NCBI RefSeq assembly: GCF_037975245.1
Contig: NC_092572.1
Span: forward strand, 2,891,501-2,955,500
From: Apostichopus japonicus
Taxonomy: Eukaryota > Echinodermata > Holothuroidea > Aspidochirotida > Stichopodidae
Direction: 5' to 3'
Length of the DNA stretch: 64,000 bases
A model generated the notes under the pieces. The model made no database searches. It was given only the letters and a program-made list of their open reading frames with translations, and was not told the origin of the DNA. This document shows positions 25,405 through 36,828 of this stretch, one piece after another. The position numbers were made by a program, and so were the translations under genes. Every line of letters begins with the position of its first letter. Positions within the stretch are counted from its first letter, which is position 1.

Positions 25405-26640
25405 GTAGTAATAGAAAACTAATACTTACTAGGCTAAAGGCATTGAAGACTCGCCCCAAACCGCGTGCTGCGATCTGTAAAAGATAACTTTCTGTTGCCT
25501 GCAAGTGACGTTATTGTTCGTGTCAATACAAAATGCAGACAGTAATGAAACGTGATACCATTATCTTTAGCTGGACCTGAGATGTCCATCGCTGTATCGT
25601 TTGTTCACTGTGCTGTGGGTATTGACCACAGCTGTATACATACTGACATACACTAGTGTCTAATTACTGATGGTAGCAAGCTGTGTGTGTATTTTCTGGG
25701 ATCAATGGTGGTGTCTAACACTTGAACTGTTATACCTCATTTGAAACTACAGTAGGTCAGATTACTGGCATTAGACATTTCTTTTTGCGCAAGTCTTCAC
25801 AATCACACCCTTTAACTCAAATTTATTACTACTACTAGTAGGTGCCCGGCCCCCCTTTCAACAGTACTAGTATCACTTGGAGTTGTTTTAGGTGTTGCCT
25901 AACTTAATCATTTCTCCAGTGAGTCCAGTCCCGAGATTAGGCTTATGAAATATGATAATATTCCTACTCCCAATTTTCCCAATGTTATGTTATCTGTACC
26001 ATGTACTGTGCCTCACTGAATGTTTTCACGGTCTGTGGCTTGAACTTAACAATTGCTTTCGGTATTTTTGGTCAATTTTCTTCGTACAGTTTAACCAAAG
26101 TATAAATCAGTATACTGTAAGCTTTGAAGAGAACAAACTTAAAGCTTCCTAGTCAGTCTTCAGTTAATAAAATAATCAGAAAGTTGAACCGATATCAAGG
26201 AGGGTGGTTTACCTATATTTACTGGTGTTCAAATTTTCAAGTCTGATCAGAGCTAGCACACTGTAAGCACTGCAATAATATGTGAGTTTAAAATGAGTGT
26301 AGTTAATATATTTAAGATAAAAAATTGGGAAAGATTTTTCTGCATAGGGGAGTGACCCTGACAGAGACTTTGAATCATGATATGCACATCATATCCTCCA
26401 TATAAACAAGACCACGCAGGAGTAAGTTTGAAAACACTCTTTTGTATTTTTCATGTAGGTGTGATTTGTTTGTGCATGTAAATTGTTATAGCTACATGCA
26501 TTGGTGCAAAAGGGCTGGACATGTGTATGTGTCTTTTATTGAATTTTGACCAACATCACCAATGGCCCCAGGTGCTAGCTCTCCCCCTTCCTTGGCACAA
26601 TGTGTTGAACTTAACTTAACCAATTTCTGCTCTCCTTAAC
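25405..26640. other. No gene recognised
   Basis: The first tens of bases are presumably RTE 3' UTR (GTAGTAATAGAAAAC). The rest leads up to the acceptor of the zinc-finger exon at 26652. Confidence 0.4.
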
Positions 26641-26651
26641 TGTGTAGAATT

Positions 26652-26769
26652 ATGGATGATGACCAGCAGCTGTTTGCATGTTCTTTGTGTGATGTCACCA
26701 CTCTGACAAGAGCGTCTCTACTTTGGCATAATCCATGCTGTCATTTGCAACCAGCAGCTGCATATCAAG
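26652..26769 (+). CDS. C2H2 zinc-finger start exon
   Basis: An acceptor (CTCCTTAACTGTGTAG) lies just before an ATG at 26652. The 39 codons plus one base end at a GTACTG donor (26770), phase 1. The peptide begins MDDDQQLFACSLC and contains one C-x2-C-x12-H-x4-H finger (CSLC ... WHNPCCH), with the usual Phe before the first Cys. This fits the first coding exon of a C2H2 protein, with an untranslated exon upstream. A possible continuation near 27140 (after CCTCCCACAG) can be read open only with a shifted acceptor, so the downstream exons are not assigned. The alternative is a chance open frame; motif, start and splice sites together argue against that. Confidence 0.45.
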
Positions 26770-28312
26770 GTACTGGCTGTCAGTTATTTTCACTTTTAAA
26801 CATTGAGTTATTGAAATTGAATGTGTCTGAGTATATTACAGTAAGTAGAATTACACACACAACTTTAATAGGTGAACCATAGGATAACTAATGATCCATT
26901 CTTTGGGGCGGGTGTCCCAGTCAGAGCCACAGTACCTTGCACAAAGGATTTTAAACCGAGAAGCAGAGGAAGGGGATTTCAGGAGAGGTTTGGCTGTTAA
27001 TACAAATGAGCAATTGCAAATACAATTAGGGCAGATTTATGATTGTACAGGTCAATTGCATGTCCAGTAGATTGTCTACAATTGTGAAATTATTTTATCT
27101 GTCATAGAATGATTTTCATATGCTTTGTCACCTCCCACAGAGAAAATGTGAAGAGAGTCAAAGTTCATTTAGTAATAAAGAAGGAAAAACTTGTTTTGTT
27201 GAACATGTTGGTAAGGACATGTTAGCTTGTGGAAAGCTGGCAAAAGCATCAATGATGTTCAAATCTTTTTACAATTGTTCATTACAAGAAATGTAGGTCT
27301 CAATTGTCAGACAGAAAAAAACACATTCTGACTTTAATGCATCGGATACTTTATTTGTTTCATGTAAGGAACCAAAAGAGGTGTAGCTGGTTTGAGGAAA
27401 GTAAAAGCTGTAAGTTATCTGGTTACTCCTCAAGTTGTATCAGTTAAGCCATAACAATCTGTTCTGGTGATGTAGCTTATCCTACAGGTGGTTCAATTCC
27501 ACTGGCAGATCATTGACTGAGGCTTTCTGTATACTTCAATGGGCAGTTTAACCTGTGTTAAAAATTTTGTTACTATATGTACAGTAGAACATTATTCGCT
27601 AGCTATTCTTTTAAAATTAAAATTTTTTATTGAAGCTTTGATATCTTTTATGGATAAATAACTAAGCAAAACACTGCAAAAAATCAAAGAAAATTATGTT
27701 GAAAGGTCAATATAAATGTATGATCTAAGAAATGTTATGACGTTGGTCTTGATGAAGGAACTACATTAACCCTCCTCTGTAACAGATCCATTACCACTGG
27801 AAATCTCCTGTTGGTTCAAATATAAGATAATTTATTTTTATTTTATTTCTTAAAATCAGTACTCACTGTTTTCATGTCTCTTAGCAGTCACCGAAACTTT
27901 CTCTAATTACAGTATGCTATAGTTGAGGTCACTACAGCAAATCTTTAAACTCTGCAGTGTTACATGGACAGAGGTCCTGGTTTGGGGTGGGTTGAGCGGG
28001 ATGAGTTTGAATGCCCAGAGCCTGCTTTTCTAAAGATATTGCTTAATTATTTTAATAACGTTCAGTAACAAATTGCTGAGAACCTAAACAACTTTGGCAA
28101 TGTTGCCATCAATAGTTATTTTGGAACTTGTATGAAGTTTATTGTTCATTTGATTCCAGAGTTATCAATAAATGGAGGAGAAAAAATAGTTATTTTGGTT
28201 TCCATTACAATATTATTTTGCATGAAAAATGATACTGGGCCACATGTTATACTGGACACCCCTGCTGCCATGGTCCCCCTTACATGTTTACTTTTGTACG
28301 TAGCGTAACTGC
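26770..28312. other. Probable intron, no further exon assigned
   Basis: Near 27138 the frame RKCEESQSSFSNKEG stays open for about 50 codons after a CCTCCCACAG acceptor, but its phase does not fit the exon at 26652. Nothing else stands out. Confidence 0.35.
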
Positions 28313-28320
28313 GTGAACCA

Positions 28321-29605
28321 CAGGGTTGGCCGGTTTTAACCGGGGCGGTTTAAACCGGTTAAAACCTGGTTTAAACCGGGGTTTTTTGACCACCTGAAAG
28401 TGGTCAAAACTGGTCAAAACAAATTTTGTGCATAAACTGACATTTTTGTCAACCCAATAAGAGATTTTCATCTACCTGTACATAGCAAGTATCTAAACCA
28501 AGTAGGCCCCTATCAAGCAATATTCAAAGGACACATGTGGAATACAGATACAGTTTTATTAAAGAGTAGGCCTACTGACACATACTGTAACCTATCTAAA
28601 TTGGAGAACTTTCATTTCTTGAAACTTCCTAAGTACAATTTACAGTCTAAAGTTAAACTGCAATTGAATTTGGAACAACTAATTTACTACAGCTCAAAAA
28701 AGGCATGTCAGGACTTCTGTTGATTTATCAGTACAGGGCAATTCTGTTAATACAGTAGGTATAAAAAATGAAATTTGGTCAAAACGTACAATTGGTGTCG
28801 GACGTACAGTACATCTCCAAAAAATGCCAACTTTAAAACATCTGTTTCTCAACACTTGTTCCCAATTGAGCTACTTAACTTGCATCATTCAATTAGTGAA
28901 AAGATACAACTAATATGTCTGATACTAATTATCAACATGTGAATTACATTTTGCATATTCCCGCTACATTCTTTGGTTGGTGTTCAAATATTTTCCAAGG
29001 GAAAAATGTACGTCCGACACCAACCATATATATAAAGGTGATTTCTTGCAATTGCAACCATGCTGATAATTGTATGCTGTAGTGCAATACTGAGTGTGCT
29101 AACTAATTACACATACACTTCTTAAAACTAAAATTTTCGCACCCAACAGATATCTGAGATTAGTTTTTCTGTTCTTGACAATGCATTTCGTGCGAGACTG
29201 AGTGAGTCCGACATTGAGCACATACGTCATGACACACGATATCTAGAGTAGTACTGTAGGCCTGGCCTGGTACGGTGTACCTCATAAGAACATTAAAGTT
29301 GAGGCATAGCCTAGTCAGAACATACATGTGACATCTTCATCAGCTTCACAATTTTGTATATAATTTCATACTGATTCTTGGGAAGAGAAGCAACCAAATG
29401 GGAGAATACCTTAGAACAGATATTATGAACACTCCAATGTTATGCATTATACTTCACACTACCCAAGACCATCTGAAGAACTTTGTCGGGAGCTTCCGAG
29501 TTATTTTGAGTTTTGACCGGTTTAAACCTAGTTTTGACCGATTTAAACCAGGTTTAAACTGCTTTGTGGTCAAAACAGGTTTTGACCGGTCAAAACCCAA
29601 CCCTG
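28321..29605. mobile_element. hAT-like non-autonomous transposon, perfect 8-bp TSD
   Basis: The ends are CAGGGTTGG (28321) and CCAACCCTG (29605). Both are flanked by GTGAACCA (28313-28320 and 29606-29613). The inner ends are crowded with GGTTTAAACC, GGTCAAAAC and GGTTAAAACC in both orientations, giving imperfect extended inverted repeats of about 100 bp; such subterminal motif clusters are typical of hAT transposase binding regions. No transposase frame is present in the 1285 bp. Confidence 0.8.
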
Positions 29606-29747
29606 GTGAACCATGACTTTCATGCAAGTTGAACTGAAGATTATTTTTTCACATGACCTTTTTTTCACATGCCAATATGCTAATCTTTCCTTGTTCACTT
29701 AAAGATAATTTCTTCCCTTTAGAAGTGCTAACTGTATAAAGTGATGT

Positions 29748-30237
29748 TTGTGGAGCAAACAAATATGTGGATGTACATGTATCTTGCCCATTTTATTGGT
29801 TTCGATGAAAATCCTAACCTTTGCATTCATGATGGCGTATGTGTGCGTATTTGCATTGGCGCTGTGTCTGAAAATAGATTTACCAGAACTAAGTTTTGAT
29901 CATGCACGCATGAACTGCGATTTGAAGAAATGTCTCGAAATTTGAGAAATTATTTTGATTGGAGGGGAGAGAAATCAAACAAAAATAGTAAAAGTAATCA
30001 GATCTTTTACTACGAAGATATTCTGTACAGTACTTGTAGATGTCCAGATGACGGAAATCTGATGATGGAGATGCAAAGAATGGTTCCATGAAGAGTGTGT
30101 TGGCCACATACCACTTAGAAATGTCATCTGCAGACTTTGCCAGAAACGTATAGTTGATGCTAAAGAAGACAATGCTGTGAAGAAAAGAAGAAAAATTCAA
30201 GAGACCAATCAGGCACTGGACACTCTCAAAAAATAAA
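29748..30237 (+). pseudogene. Ulp1-like protease C-terminus plus PHD finger, broken
   Basis: One frame contains VCVFALALCLKI followed by LSFDHARMNCDLKKCLE, which resembles the C-terminal end of Ulp1/C48 cysteine proteases of the kind fused to PHD fingers in many cnidarian, fish and echinoderm proteins. After a stop, a second frame gives CRCPDDGNLMME. One base out of frame comes CKEWFHEECVGH ... VICRLCQKR, the second half of a PHD finger (C-x2-C ... WFH-x2-C ... C-x2-C), followed by a basic tail and a stop. A single extra A near 30072 explains the PHD frameshift. The order protease end then PHD finger matches the family. Broken frames indicate a dead copy, likely from a dispersed, mobile-element-linked family. 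Confidence 0.5.
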
Positions 30238-30245
30238 ATTGCATA

Positions 30246-30666
30246 TTGTCAGCTAAACAGAAGATTGCAGAAGAAATGTGTACAACGATCAATAGAATTG
30301 CATTTGATTCTGTTTTCCCTGACCCTACACAAAAACTTGCTGTTCTGGCCAAGTGGAGATGGGCGGTTCATCTATGCAATGATGATACCCTAGGGGTAAC
30401 ATTAGTTGACTCCACTCATCCAGATGGTTTTGATTACATTTTTCTGAATGGGGCATCTCTGACTGATAACAAACATGGACGAAATAATTTTTCAGGAGAT
30501 GGTCCATGCATTTGTGGCGATGAATGGTTATTCCAATACTACTGCACATGGCAAGCAGTTTCAAAGATTTGGCAAGGAGTGTATCACCAAGTTGAATGCA
30601 GCTTGCAAGAAACTTCCACTTGATTTGATAGACACAATTGTTCTAGGTATGTACGACCCAAAATGA
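30246..30666 (+). pseudogene. Unrecognised broken ORF
   Basis: A 125-codon frame (with KWRWAVHLCNDDTLG and DGFDYIFLNGASLTD) loses sense after about 30470. There a neighbouring frame takes over with MDEIIFQEMVHAFVAM and continues through LNAACKKLPLDLIDTIVLGMYDPK to a stop. The hand-over is consistent with a single-base indel in one original protein. I do not recognise the family. Its position right after the protease/PHD remnant suggests the two came from one element, but this is not shown. Confidence 0.4.
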
Positions 30667-31146
30667 GGATTGATAGTCTCAGTTTGAGGATCACAACCTT
30701 CGCTAGCATATTGGCCCACACTTAATTAGTGGTGGAGCATGAGGCTTGTTACCCTAGACCATACAGTATGTTGTTTATTGGTTAGATTGATACAGTCGGG
30801 TCATACATTATCTCAATTAATTGTTTAAAAAAGCTTAAATTTTGTCGAAAGTCGCATTTTTCATAATTCCACACTAAAAGGCCGCATCAATGTAGCTGGA
30901 ATCAATACATAGTGTACTGAAACAACTATATAGTCCATTTAGGGTCATATACTGAATTTGTATAATTTACGATCCTTTTTATTTTGAAAAACTCGGGTCA
31001 CAGTGAGACACCGTAGCACAGTTTCAACCATTGTGGCGGGGCCACAATGGTTTCACATAATTTAATATCTTTAAATGCACTGAGCTGGAGCTTTGCAAAG
31101 CTGTAACCCCTGATGCAGCGGCGTAACGCCTATATATGGGCTGGGT
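30667..31146. repeat. Dispersed fragment and flank
   Basis: 31048-31112 (TTTCACATAATTTAATATC ... GCACTGAGCTGGAGC ... AAAGCTGTAAC) matches 35502-35555, so a short dispersed repeat is present. Nothing else was recognised. Confidence 0.4.
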
Positions 31147-31441
31147 CAGGCGCGTAGCCAAGGGGGGGGCGAAGGGGGCAGCCGCCCCCCCCCCCTTGAG
31201 CATATTTAAAAAAAATTTGTTTTAATATTTTTATGATATCGCTAGTATTTTCAAGAGAGAAAATGCTAAAATGCAACTTACAAGGCCTAGGAAGTGCCAT
31301 TTCCAGCGATCTGGGAGGCATTTACAGCCAAAATTTTCTTGTACGCTTCGCGCCAATCATGGTGGCGCTCCGCTTAGATAGTTTGCAATGCCGATTCTAC
31401 AGTTTCGCCCCTCCCTTGGCAAATTCCTGGCTACGCGCCTG
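31147..31441. mobile_element. hAT-like MITE (A)
   Basis: Ends CAGGCGCGTAGCCA (31147) and TGGCTACGCGCCTG (31441) are inverted copies. Imperfect flanking repeats (GCTGGGT before, GCTGGGA after) suggest a decayed duplication. The interior at 31330-31381 is the inverse of a module (ATCTAAGCGGAGCGCC ... TTGGCGC ... GCGTACAAGAAAA) that also occurs in the elements at 37573 and 37892, tying the three into one group. 295 bp, no coding. Confidence 0.65.
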
Positions 31442-32198
31442 GCTGGGACGGGGCAAACCCAGGTGCCCCCCACCAAAGGGGGGCCCCGCTGCAATGATTT
31501 ACAGAACTTAGAAGAGGGTTACCTTTTTTTTTTTCTTTTTTTTTTAAACGGCACGTTTCGTTGGAAAAGAAACTATGAACGAGACAATGGACATATTTTT
31601 CTGTGCGTGAATCCGTTCGTCATAAATCATATGCCCCTGCAACTACAAATCTCGTATCCTTCTTTCCGCACGACTGACTCAAGAGCCTGAGGTACACACT
31701 GGAACTTGATAGGCTACGCTGGTACATGTTATATCGAAATAGCGCCTCTAATTTGAATGAATTCGCTCTCAGTCAGGGCCGCCACATGACATTGGCCGAT
31801 AACTGGCCCAAATGACACAAATTTGGCATATTTTGAGCCCTTTTGGCTGACGCTTTCCTCAGCTATCGGCCGAATCGCCGATGCCTAAGATTTGTGTGTG
31901 GATTTGTATGTTTTCGTATCAGACAGTAAATCGAATTTGGCATATTTTCCAGGGGTATGATGGCGCGAGTGAAATGAGTGGACGAGAGGGAGGTGTAAGC
32001 GCGCTGCTTTCAGACTACCTCAAAAGTGTAGTGGTAACATCACCAGCCCCGTTCGTGCATTGTGCTAGCCATATCGAGTGATTGACACCACTACCATCCA
32101 ATCGGAAGAACGTTTCAGAGGCCAGCAGTTAGTCGCTGATACCTTCAACTTCGTTCACCCCATGAATCTTCTGTCCCTTGACATTATTGAGGTCCGAA

Positions 32199-32605
32199 AA
32201 GGCCCGGTCACACTACAGCGATATTTTATCGGAATACGGTCCGATGTTTCCGATTTTAGGCCGAAGAGTGATGTTTGTGGTAGTGAATGTAATGAATGCA
32301 GTAGAATTTTCGAATACCTACTCCAAATCTGAGGGGTTCTCGAACGGACTACATTATAAAGTGACGTCACATCGAAAAACGATAAAAATCGGAAGAGAAA
32401 TCGGATAGCTATCCGATAAACGGAAACGGAGTCAATATCATAAGTTAAGAGAGGGCTATTCCACATCGGAATGGCTCAACAGATAGCAAATTAGGTCCTT
32501 TATCACTGTGGCTAGAAGACCAGAACGAAAAACTGGCTGTTTCGATTCCTCCGGGAAAATCGGATAGTATTCCGATAAAAAATCGGTATAGTGTGACCGG
32601 GCCTT
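32199..32605. mobile_element. MITE with AAGGCCCGGTCACAC ends
   Basis: AAGGCCCGGTCACACTACAG at the left is answered by GTGTGACCGGGCCTT at the right, and similarity continues inward through ATCGGAATAC/GTATTCCGAT. It interrupts the hAT transposase reading frame; removing 408 bp rejoins the frame. The target duplication is short and A-rich (2-3 bp, not resolvable), which argues against hAT. No coding. Confidence 0.7.
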
Positions 32606-32679
32606 AAGACTGTCAGAGTGTATGCAGATAAATACAAAGGAGACATATGCACAGACGGCGTGAATGTAACACACTATTC

Positions 32680-33056
32680 CAGTGGCGTAGGAAGGTACTT
32701 TTGAGTGGGGGGGCTGAAGACTGATGGCCGGCCTGGGGGATGGGTCTAAGGGGAGGGGGTGTCCCCCTCCCCTTTGGAATTTTTTTGCATTTCCAGGTGG
32801 CCTCAGATGCAATTTGGTGCAATATAGCACACTTCAACACCCACTCCATTTTGTAAAGAATTTTGCATTTTCACCTGGCCTTAGATGCAATTTGGTGCTT
32901 CAAATGAGATTTTTTTCTCATTTGGAAATGAAAAAGGGGTTTTCTGACTTGCGGAGCGGGGGGCGGAACGATACTTCCGCCCCCCCATATTTTTCACTGG
33001 GGGGGGGGGGGGCTGGCGCCCCCAGCCCCCCCCCCCCCCCGGTTCCTACGCCCTTG
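32680..33056. mobile_element. hAT-like MITE (C)
   Basis: Left end CAGTGGCGTAGGAA, right end TTCCTACGCCCTTG (33056). The flanking octamers CACTATTC and CACTACAC match at 6 of 8 positions, and removing element plus one octamer (385 bp) restores the broken transposase frame, which fixes the boundaries. The interior is G-rich at both ends with a repeated GATGCAATTTGGTGC. 377 bp, no coding. Confidence 0.75.
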
Positions 33057-33172
33057 CACTACACAACTGACCTTGTTAATGAGATTGAGTCGTTCCGTTG
33101 GTGCTATAACACTTCATACACAGTGGCGACCGCAGAAAGATCATTCTCCAAGTTGAAGCTAATCAAGACTTA

Positions 33173-33205
33173 CCATGGAGGTAAAAACTGTTTTTACCTC
33201 CATGG
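33173..33205. repeat. 33-bp perfect palindrome inserted in transposase
   Basis: Two 16-base arms (CCATGGAGGTAAAAAC and its complement) around a single T. Flanked by ACTTA on both sides (33168-33172, 33206-33210). It falls between KTY and the TTISQ segment of the hAT transposase, so it is an insertion with a 5-bp direct repeat. Confidence 0.65.
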
Positions 33206-33316
33206 ACTTACCTACCACCATTTCTCAAGATCGGCTGGATTCGCCGGCTATCCTTTCCATCGAGAGCGAGGAGGCATGGTCACTTGATATGGATGGACTA
33301 ATCGATATGTTTGCTG

Positions 33317-34966
33317 CAGTGGCGTAGCCAGACTTTTCCATCTGGGAGTGGGGGGGGGGGTGCAAAGGGCGAAGGGTCTGATTGGTGGGGCAGAATAAGC
33401 TAGTACAAAAGACATGCCAAACAGTTTGCATTACAAACTGGCAAATCGGGTATTGTGTCAGCAATGTAGGGTATAAATGGTCACTCTAGTTAGCTGACGT
33501 TTAATGTTATTTCCTCATAGGTATTATTAACGATAAAACAGATCACTGAAAAAGTCATCGATAATTCTCTTTAAAAATCTGAATAGACTATGCTCTTTCT
33601 GTCAGTATTCAAAGATGATCAGCATTATATCTGACTTGCCTGGGAGTGTAACCACCCCCCCCCCCCATCAACAAAAGATATGTTATCATTCCCCCTTCGG
33701 GCCCTTCTTTTGCACTTTCTAGGGCACACTCAAACAGTCTAACGAAGGTTAATTCCCCTATTCTGATGAATGTCTGCGAACTTATCGACGAATTTCGCGC
33801 CTGGTGACCATATATTTCGTGACTGAAATCGGGGAGGAGGAGAGGGGCTGTCCCCCTGGAAAATTTTCAAGTGCCTTAGGTGCTTAGATGAAAAATGGTG
33901 ATACTTTGAAGCACTTTTTAAATCAATTTTATTTTCAAAAACGTAGCTTTTTCTTAAATGAAATCCACTTACTTTACGTGGTTCTTTGAGAACTTGTGAT
34001 TTGCTCATGCTCACAGTATAAGTGTCGTTGTGTCGCCGGAGCTGCCATTTATACGGTCTAAAGAGTGCTAGGCTAGATCGATCTAGCATATGTTTACCAG
34101 TGTTTCCACTTTACACTGGCCCACCTGAAATACCGGCGTTCTGCGACTGCACACTTGACTTAATTTTGTTTTTACAATTATTTTACTAATAATGTGCATG
34201 GGATATTTTCGAAATTCCTGAACATTTTGACGAATCGGGGACATTTTTGGGGACACTTGTTCATCGGAGACAGCACACTGTAATCGGGACTCATCGGGGA
34301 CTGTCCCCGACAATCGGGGACGTCTGGTCACCTCGGGCCTATGAGCTCACTACGGAAACAAACAACTAAGCTGTTCTGTGTTTAATGTACCTAACCCAAG
34401 AAACACATCGCGATTGGTCGCGTAGGCGTAGCAAAACATGTTGTAAGTTTCAGTCAAAATGCAAATTGTTTCTAAATACTGTGATATTCATTCTGCCATA
34501 CACGTCACTCACGTGTGAATCATTTCGGAACACAATCCAGGGATCAGGGATAACCATGTGAACATATATAAACTGAACGTAGCCTCCGCTTGTGAGTGCC
34601 ACGGAGACCTACTTTAATTAAATTGCCAACCCGTTTCCACATTTGACAATACAGAGACAGTGGCGTTTTTTGCACTCTGCTTGGGTCAAATTCTTTTTTA
34701 AGGCAATGTTCCCATGGAAGTGATTTTTATTTTGGCCACCCAATTGCGCACATAGAGAATTAGGTAAACGGTAAAGAATAAAAATTGCATAAAAACTATG
34801 TTAATATGCACATAGAACCAGCAACATATTTAGTGTGCATTCAAGTTTTTTTTCTCAGTCAATAATTCCATTTGGGGGGGGGGCAAGTGGGGGGCGAGCA
34901 TTTCAACTGGGGAGGGGGCGCCCGCCCTCTGCCCCCCCCCCCCCCCCCCCGCTGGCTACGCCACTG
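33317..34966. mobile_element. hAT-like transposon (B), 15-bp TIR
   Basis: CAGTGGCGTAGCCAG (33317-33331) and its exact complement (34952-34966) flank 1650 bp. The target octamers GTTTGCTG and ATTTGCTG agree at 7 of 8 positions and lie in the hAT transposase C-terminus, where the frame continues on the far side. The ends are G/C-homopolymer rich. Minus-strand frames inside are open but unlike any protein I know. A patch with repeated CGGGGAC/TCCCCGA lies at about 34230-34322. Non-autonomous. Confidence 0.8.
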
Positions 34967-35959
34967 ATTTGCTGACAAGAAGGCCAGGCTCAGTCAATTC
35001 AAGCTCTAGCCATTCCAAGTTCTCGGGAACTTGGATACCATTTGTCCATAGGAGTTACGCCACAGGTGGAAATATACATGTTTATGTTAATTAGACATTG
35101 GTCATTTGATCGTATTGTCCTTTCAATCTCTTAATGTATTCTAGCTTTGATACACATTTTGTCATGTTCCCAGTATGACAGACAAGGCGGACCAAAAATG
35201 TGTCTATGAACGCAGATTTCCCCAAAATCTCAGTCGATGAAATCACCACGAAGTGTTCCATATACGGCTTAGATTGCACCAGAGAGCTTGTAGAACCCCG
35301 GAGCTTCCAGGGCCATATAGGCGGGCCCTGCATGGACCCACGCCTTTAGGGCTTCGCGCTCCGCGCTCGTGATGTGCGCTGCGCGCACATCGGTTGATTC
35401 TCCACAGCAGCCAGGGGGGCCTTCCTTCCCTAGACCCTGGGGCCCCAAACTCAAAGTTACGCCGCTTCCCTTATCTCAAAATGAGGCGCGTCTTAACACA
35501 ATGTTTTCACATAATTGCACTGAGCTGGAGAGTGGAGCTGTGCCAAAGCTGTAACTAAATCCCCGCGATAACGTCAACAATGAGGGGTCGTACTAATTAG
35601 CGTCAACAGGCCCATTTCACGACAACTGATCACGACAAATCAAGACAACAAGTTTAAAATACCATCAAATACAATGGTAGTAATCAGAGTGTATCTGGAA
35701 ACACGTTTAAAGCTGACTGGAACCATCGTGCATACATATTTTCACGGGAAAAACTGTTTTTGTCGTAAAAATCGTCAACTTCCTCCGTCCGTAGAATAGA
35801 CACAATCGGCGACTCCGAGCAACTGTGGTCACGTGACATATAGTGGGTACAGAATCATAACAAACCATAGCGCGACTTGTGCGCAGTGTTTAAGCACGGG
35901 GGATTGTCGTAGTTTTACTCTTTAAGTGTAAGAATGAAAGGATCGAGCATGAACTATTT

Positions 35960-36828
35960 ATGCATTTCACTGGGATGGCATCATATGAGAGGTTCAAGCA
36001 GTTAAGGTTTGTTTGTCCAACTTTGGACAATGAAGATGTGTTCTACTGGGGAAGCAAAGCGAGTAAACATCGACTGATTGATACTGAACAGCTACTTAAT
36101 GAATCGTCATATGAATTTCATGATGCAGGAGATGAAGAGAAAGATTTAATTCAAAACAGTTCATATAAAATGACAGTGCAAAATGAACTTTTGTTAACCC
36201 TTATGAAGTTACGAACATTTGGCCACACAGAGACAAAATCATCCAAAAGTGACCTAAGGAATTTCAAGAAAAATATAAAGAAACGGTCATAACCATAGAT
36301 GCCACTGAACTAACTGTCCAAGTGCCAAGTTCACTTCAGAAACAGAGTGAGTGCAACAGCAACTATAAGCATCACACTACGCTAAAGTCATTGATTGGTG
36401 TAGACCCAATGGGTGGCGTGATGTTTGTTTTGCAACTTTTCGAAGGGTTAATAAGCGATAAAGAAATAGTAAAGCGAAGTGGGTTTCTCACTGTTTTAAA
36501 ATTGAAATTCGAATGTGGAGAAATCCTGCCAGGGGACGGTATCATGGCAGATCGGGGTTTTAATATTGGAGAAGACCTTCAAGAACTTGCCTTAAAACTA
36601 AATGTCCCCCCCCCCTTCCTGAGGGAAAATGGTTGATTCAGTGAAAAAGACATCATACGAGCTCAGTCTGTGGCACAACATCGAATCCATGTAGAAAGAG
36701 CCATTGGACAAGTCAAAAGGTTCAGAATCCATGTATTCATGTTTGGAACTATAAACAAAATTTGGACAGTAGCTTGTTTGATTTCAAACTTCCAGAATCC
36801 TGTTATTTCTGATGGAGGAGACGAGTGA
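35960..36828 (+). pseudogene. ISL2EU-type DDE transposase, broken
   Basis: The N-terminal piece (35960 to about 36210) reads MHFTGMASYERFKQLRF and LLLTLMKLRT, the stretch that precedes the catalytic domain in this family. The helix-turn-helix region that should follow is deleted and the frame shifts. The catalytic domain (DDE_Tnp_4 type) then runs from about 36253 in another frame: TIDATELTVQVPSS (Asp, 36298), YKHHTTLKSLIG, MADRGF (Asp, 36550), LNVPPPFL, and VERAIGQVKRFRI (Glu, 36694). There is one in-frame TGA at 36634 and the final stop at 36826. All three catalytic acids survive, but deletion, frameshift and stop make it dead. No THAP exon was found upstream. Confidence 0.7.

Larger units (their letters stand above)
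31930..35009 (+). pseudogene. hAT transposase gene, shattered by nested insertions
   Basis: Fragments of one hAT (DUF4371/Dimer_Tnp_hAT type) transposase lie in order on the plus strand. 31932-32081 contains GYDGASEMSG and FVHCASH from the catalytic core. 32097-32198 has RFRGQQLVADTFNF. 32606-32679 has YADKYKGDI. 33057-33172 has DLVNEI and TVATAERSFSKLKLIKTY. 33214-33316 has TTISQDRLDSPAILSIE. 34967-35009 is a short basic C-terminus ending in TAG at 35007. The last four are the hAT C-terminal dimerisation domain. They are separated by elements at 32199, 32680, 33173 and 33317. Removing the 385-bp (32672-33056) and 1658-bp (33309-34966) insertions restores the frame. There is an internal deletion after HCASH and a shift near 33173. 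The gene is dead and older than its passengers. The start of the core frame follows TTTTCCAG, possibly an intron acceptor. Confidence 0.75.

Noticed and set aside
27138-27297. Possible second exon of the zinc-finger gene (RKCEESQSS)
   Set aside because: Phase does not match the exon at 26652 and the frame ends without a good donor in that phase.
27470-27530. B-box-like GGTTCAATTCC, possible tRNA or SINE
   Set aside because: No A box at the right distance and no acceptor stem.
33739-34331. Minus-strand frames inside element B
   Set aside because: No recognisable domain; they lie in non-autonomous element DNA with repeated TCCCCGAT motifs.
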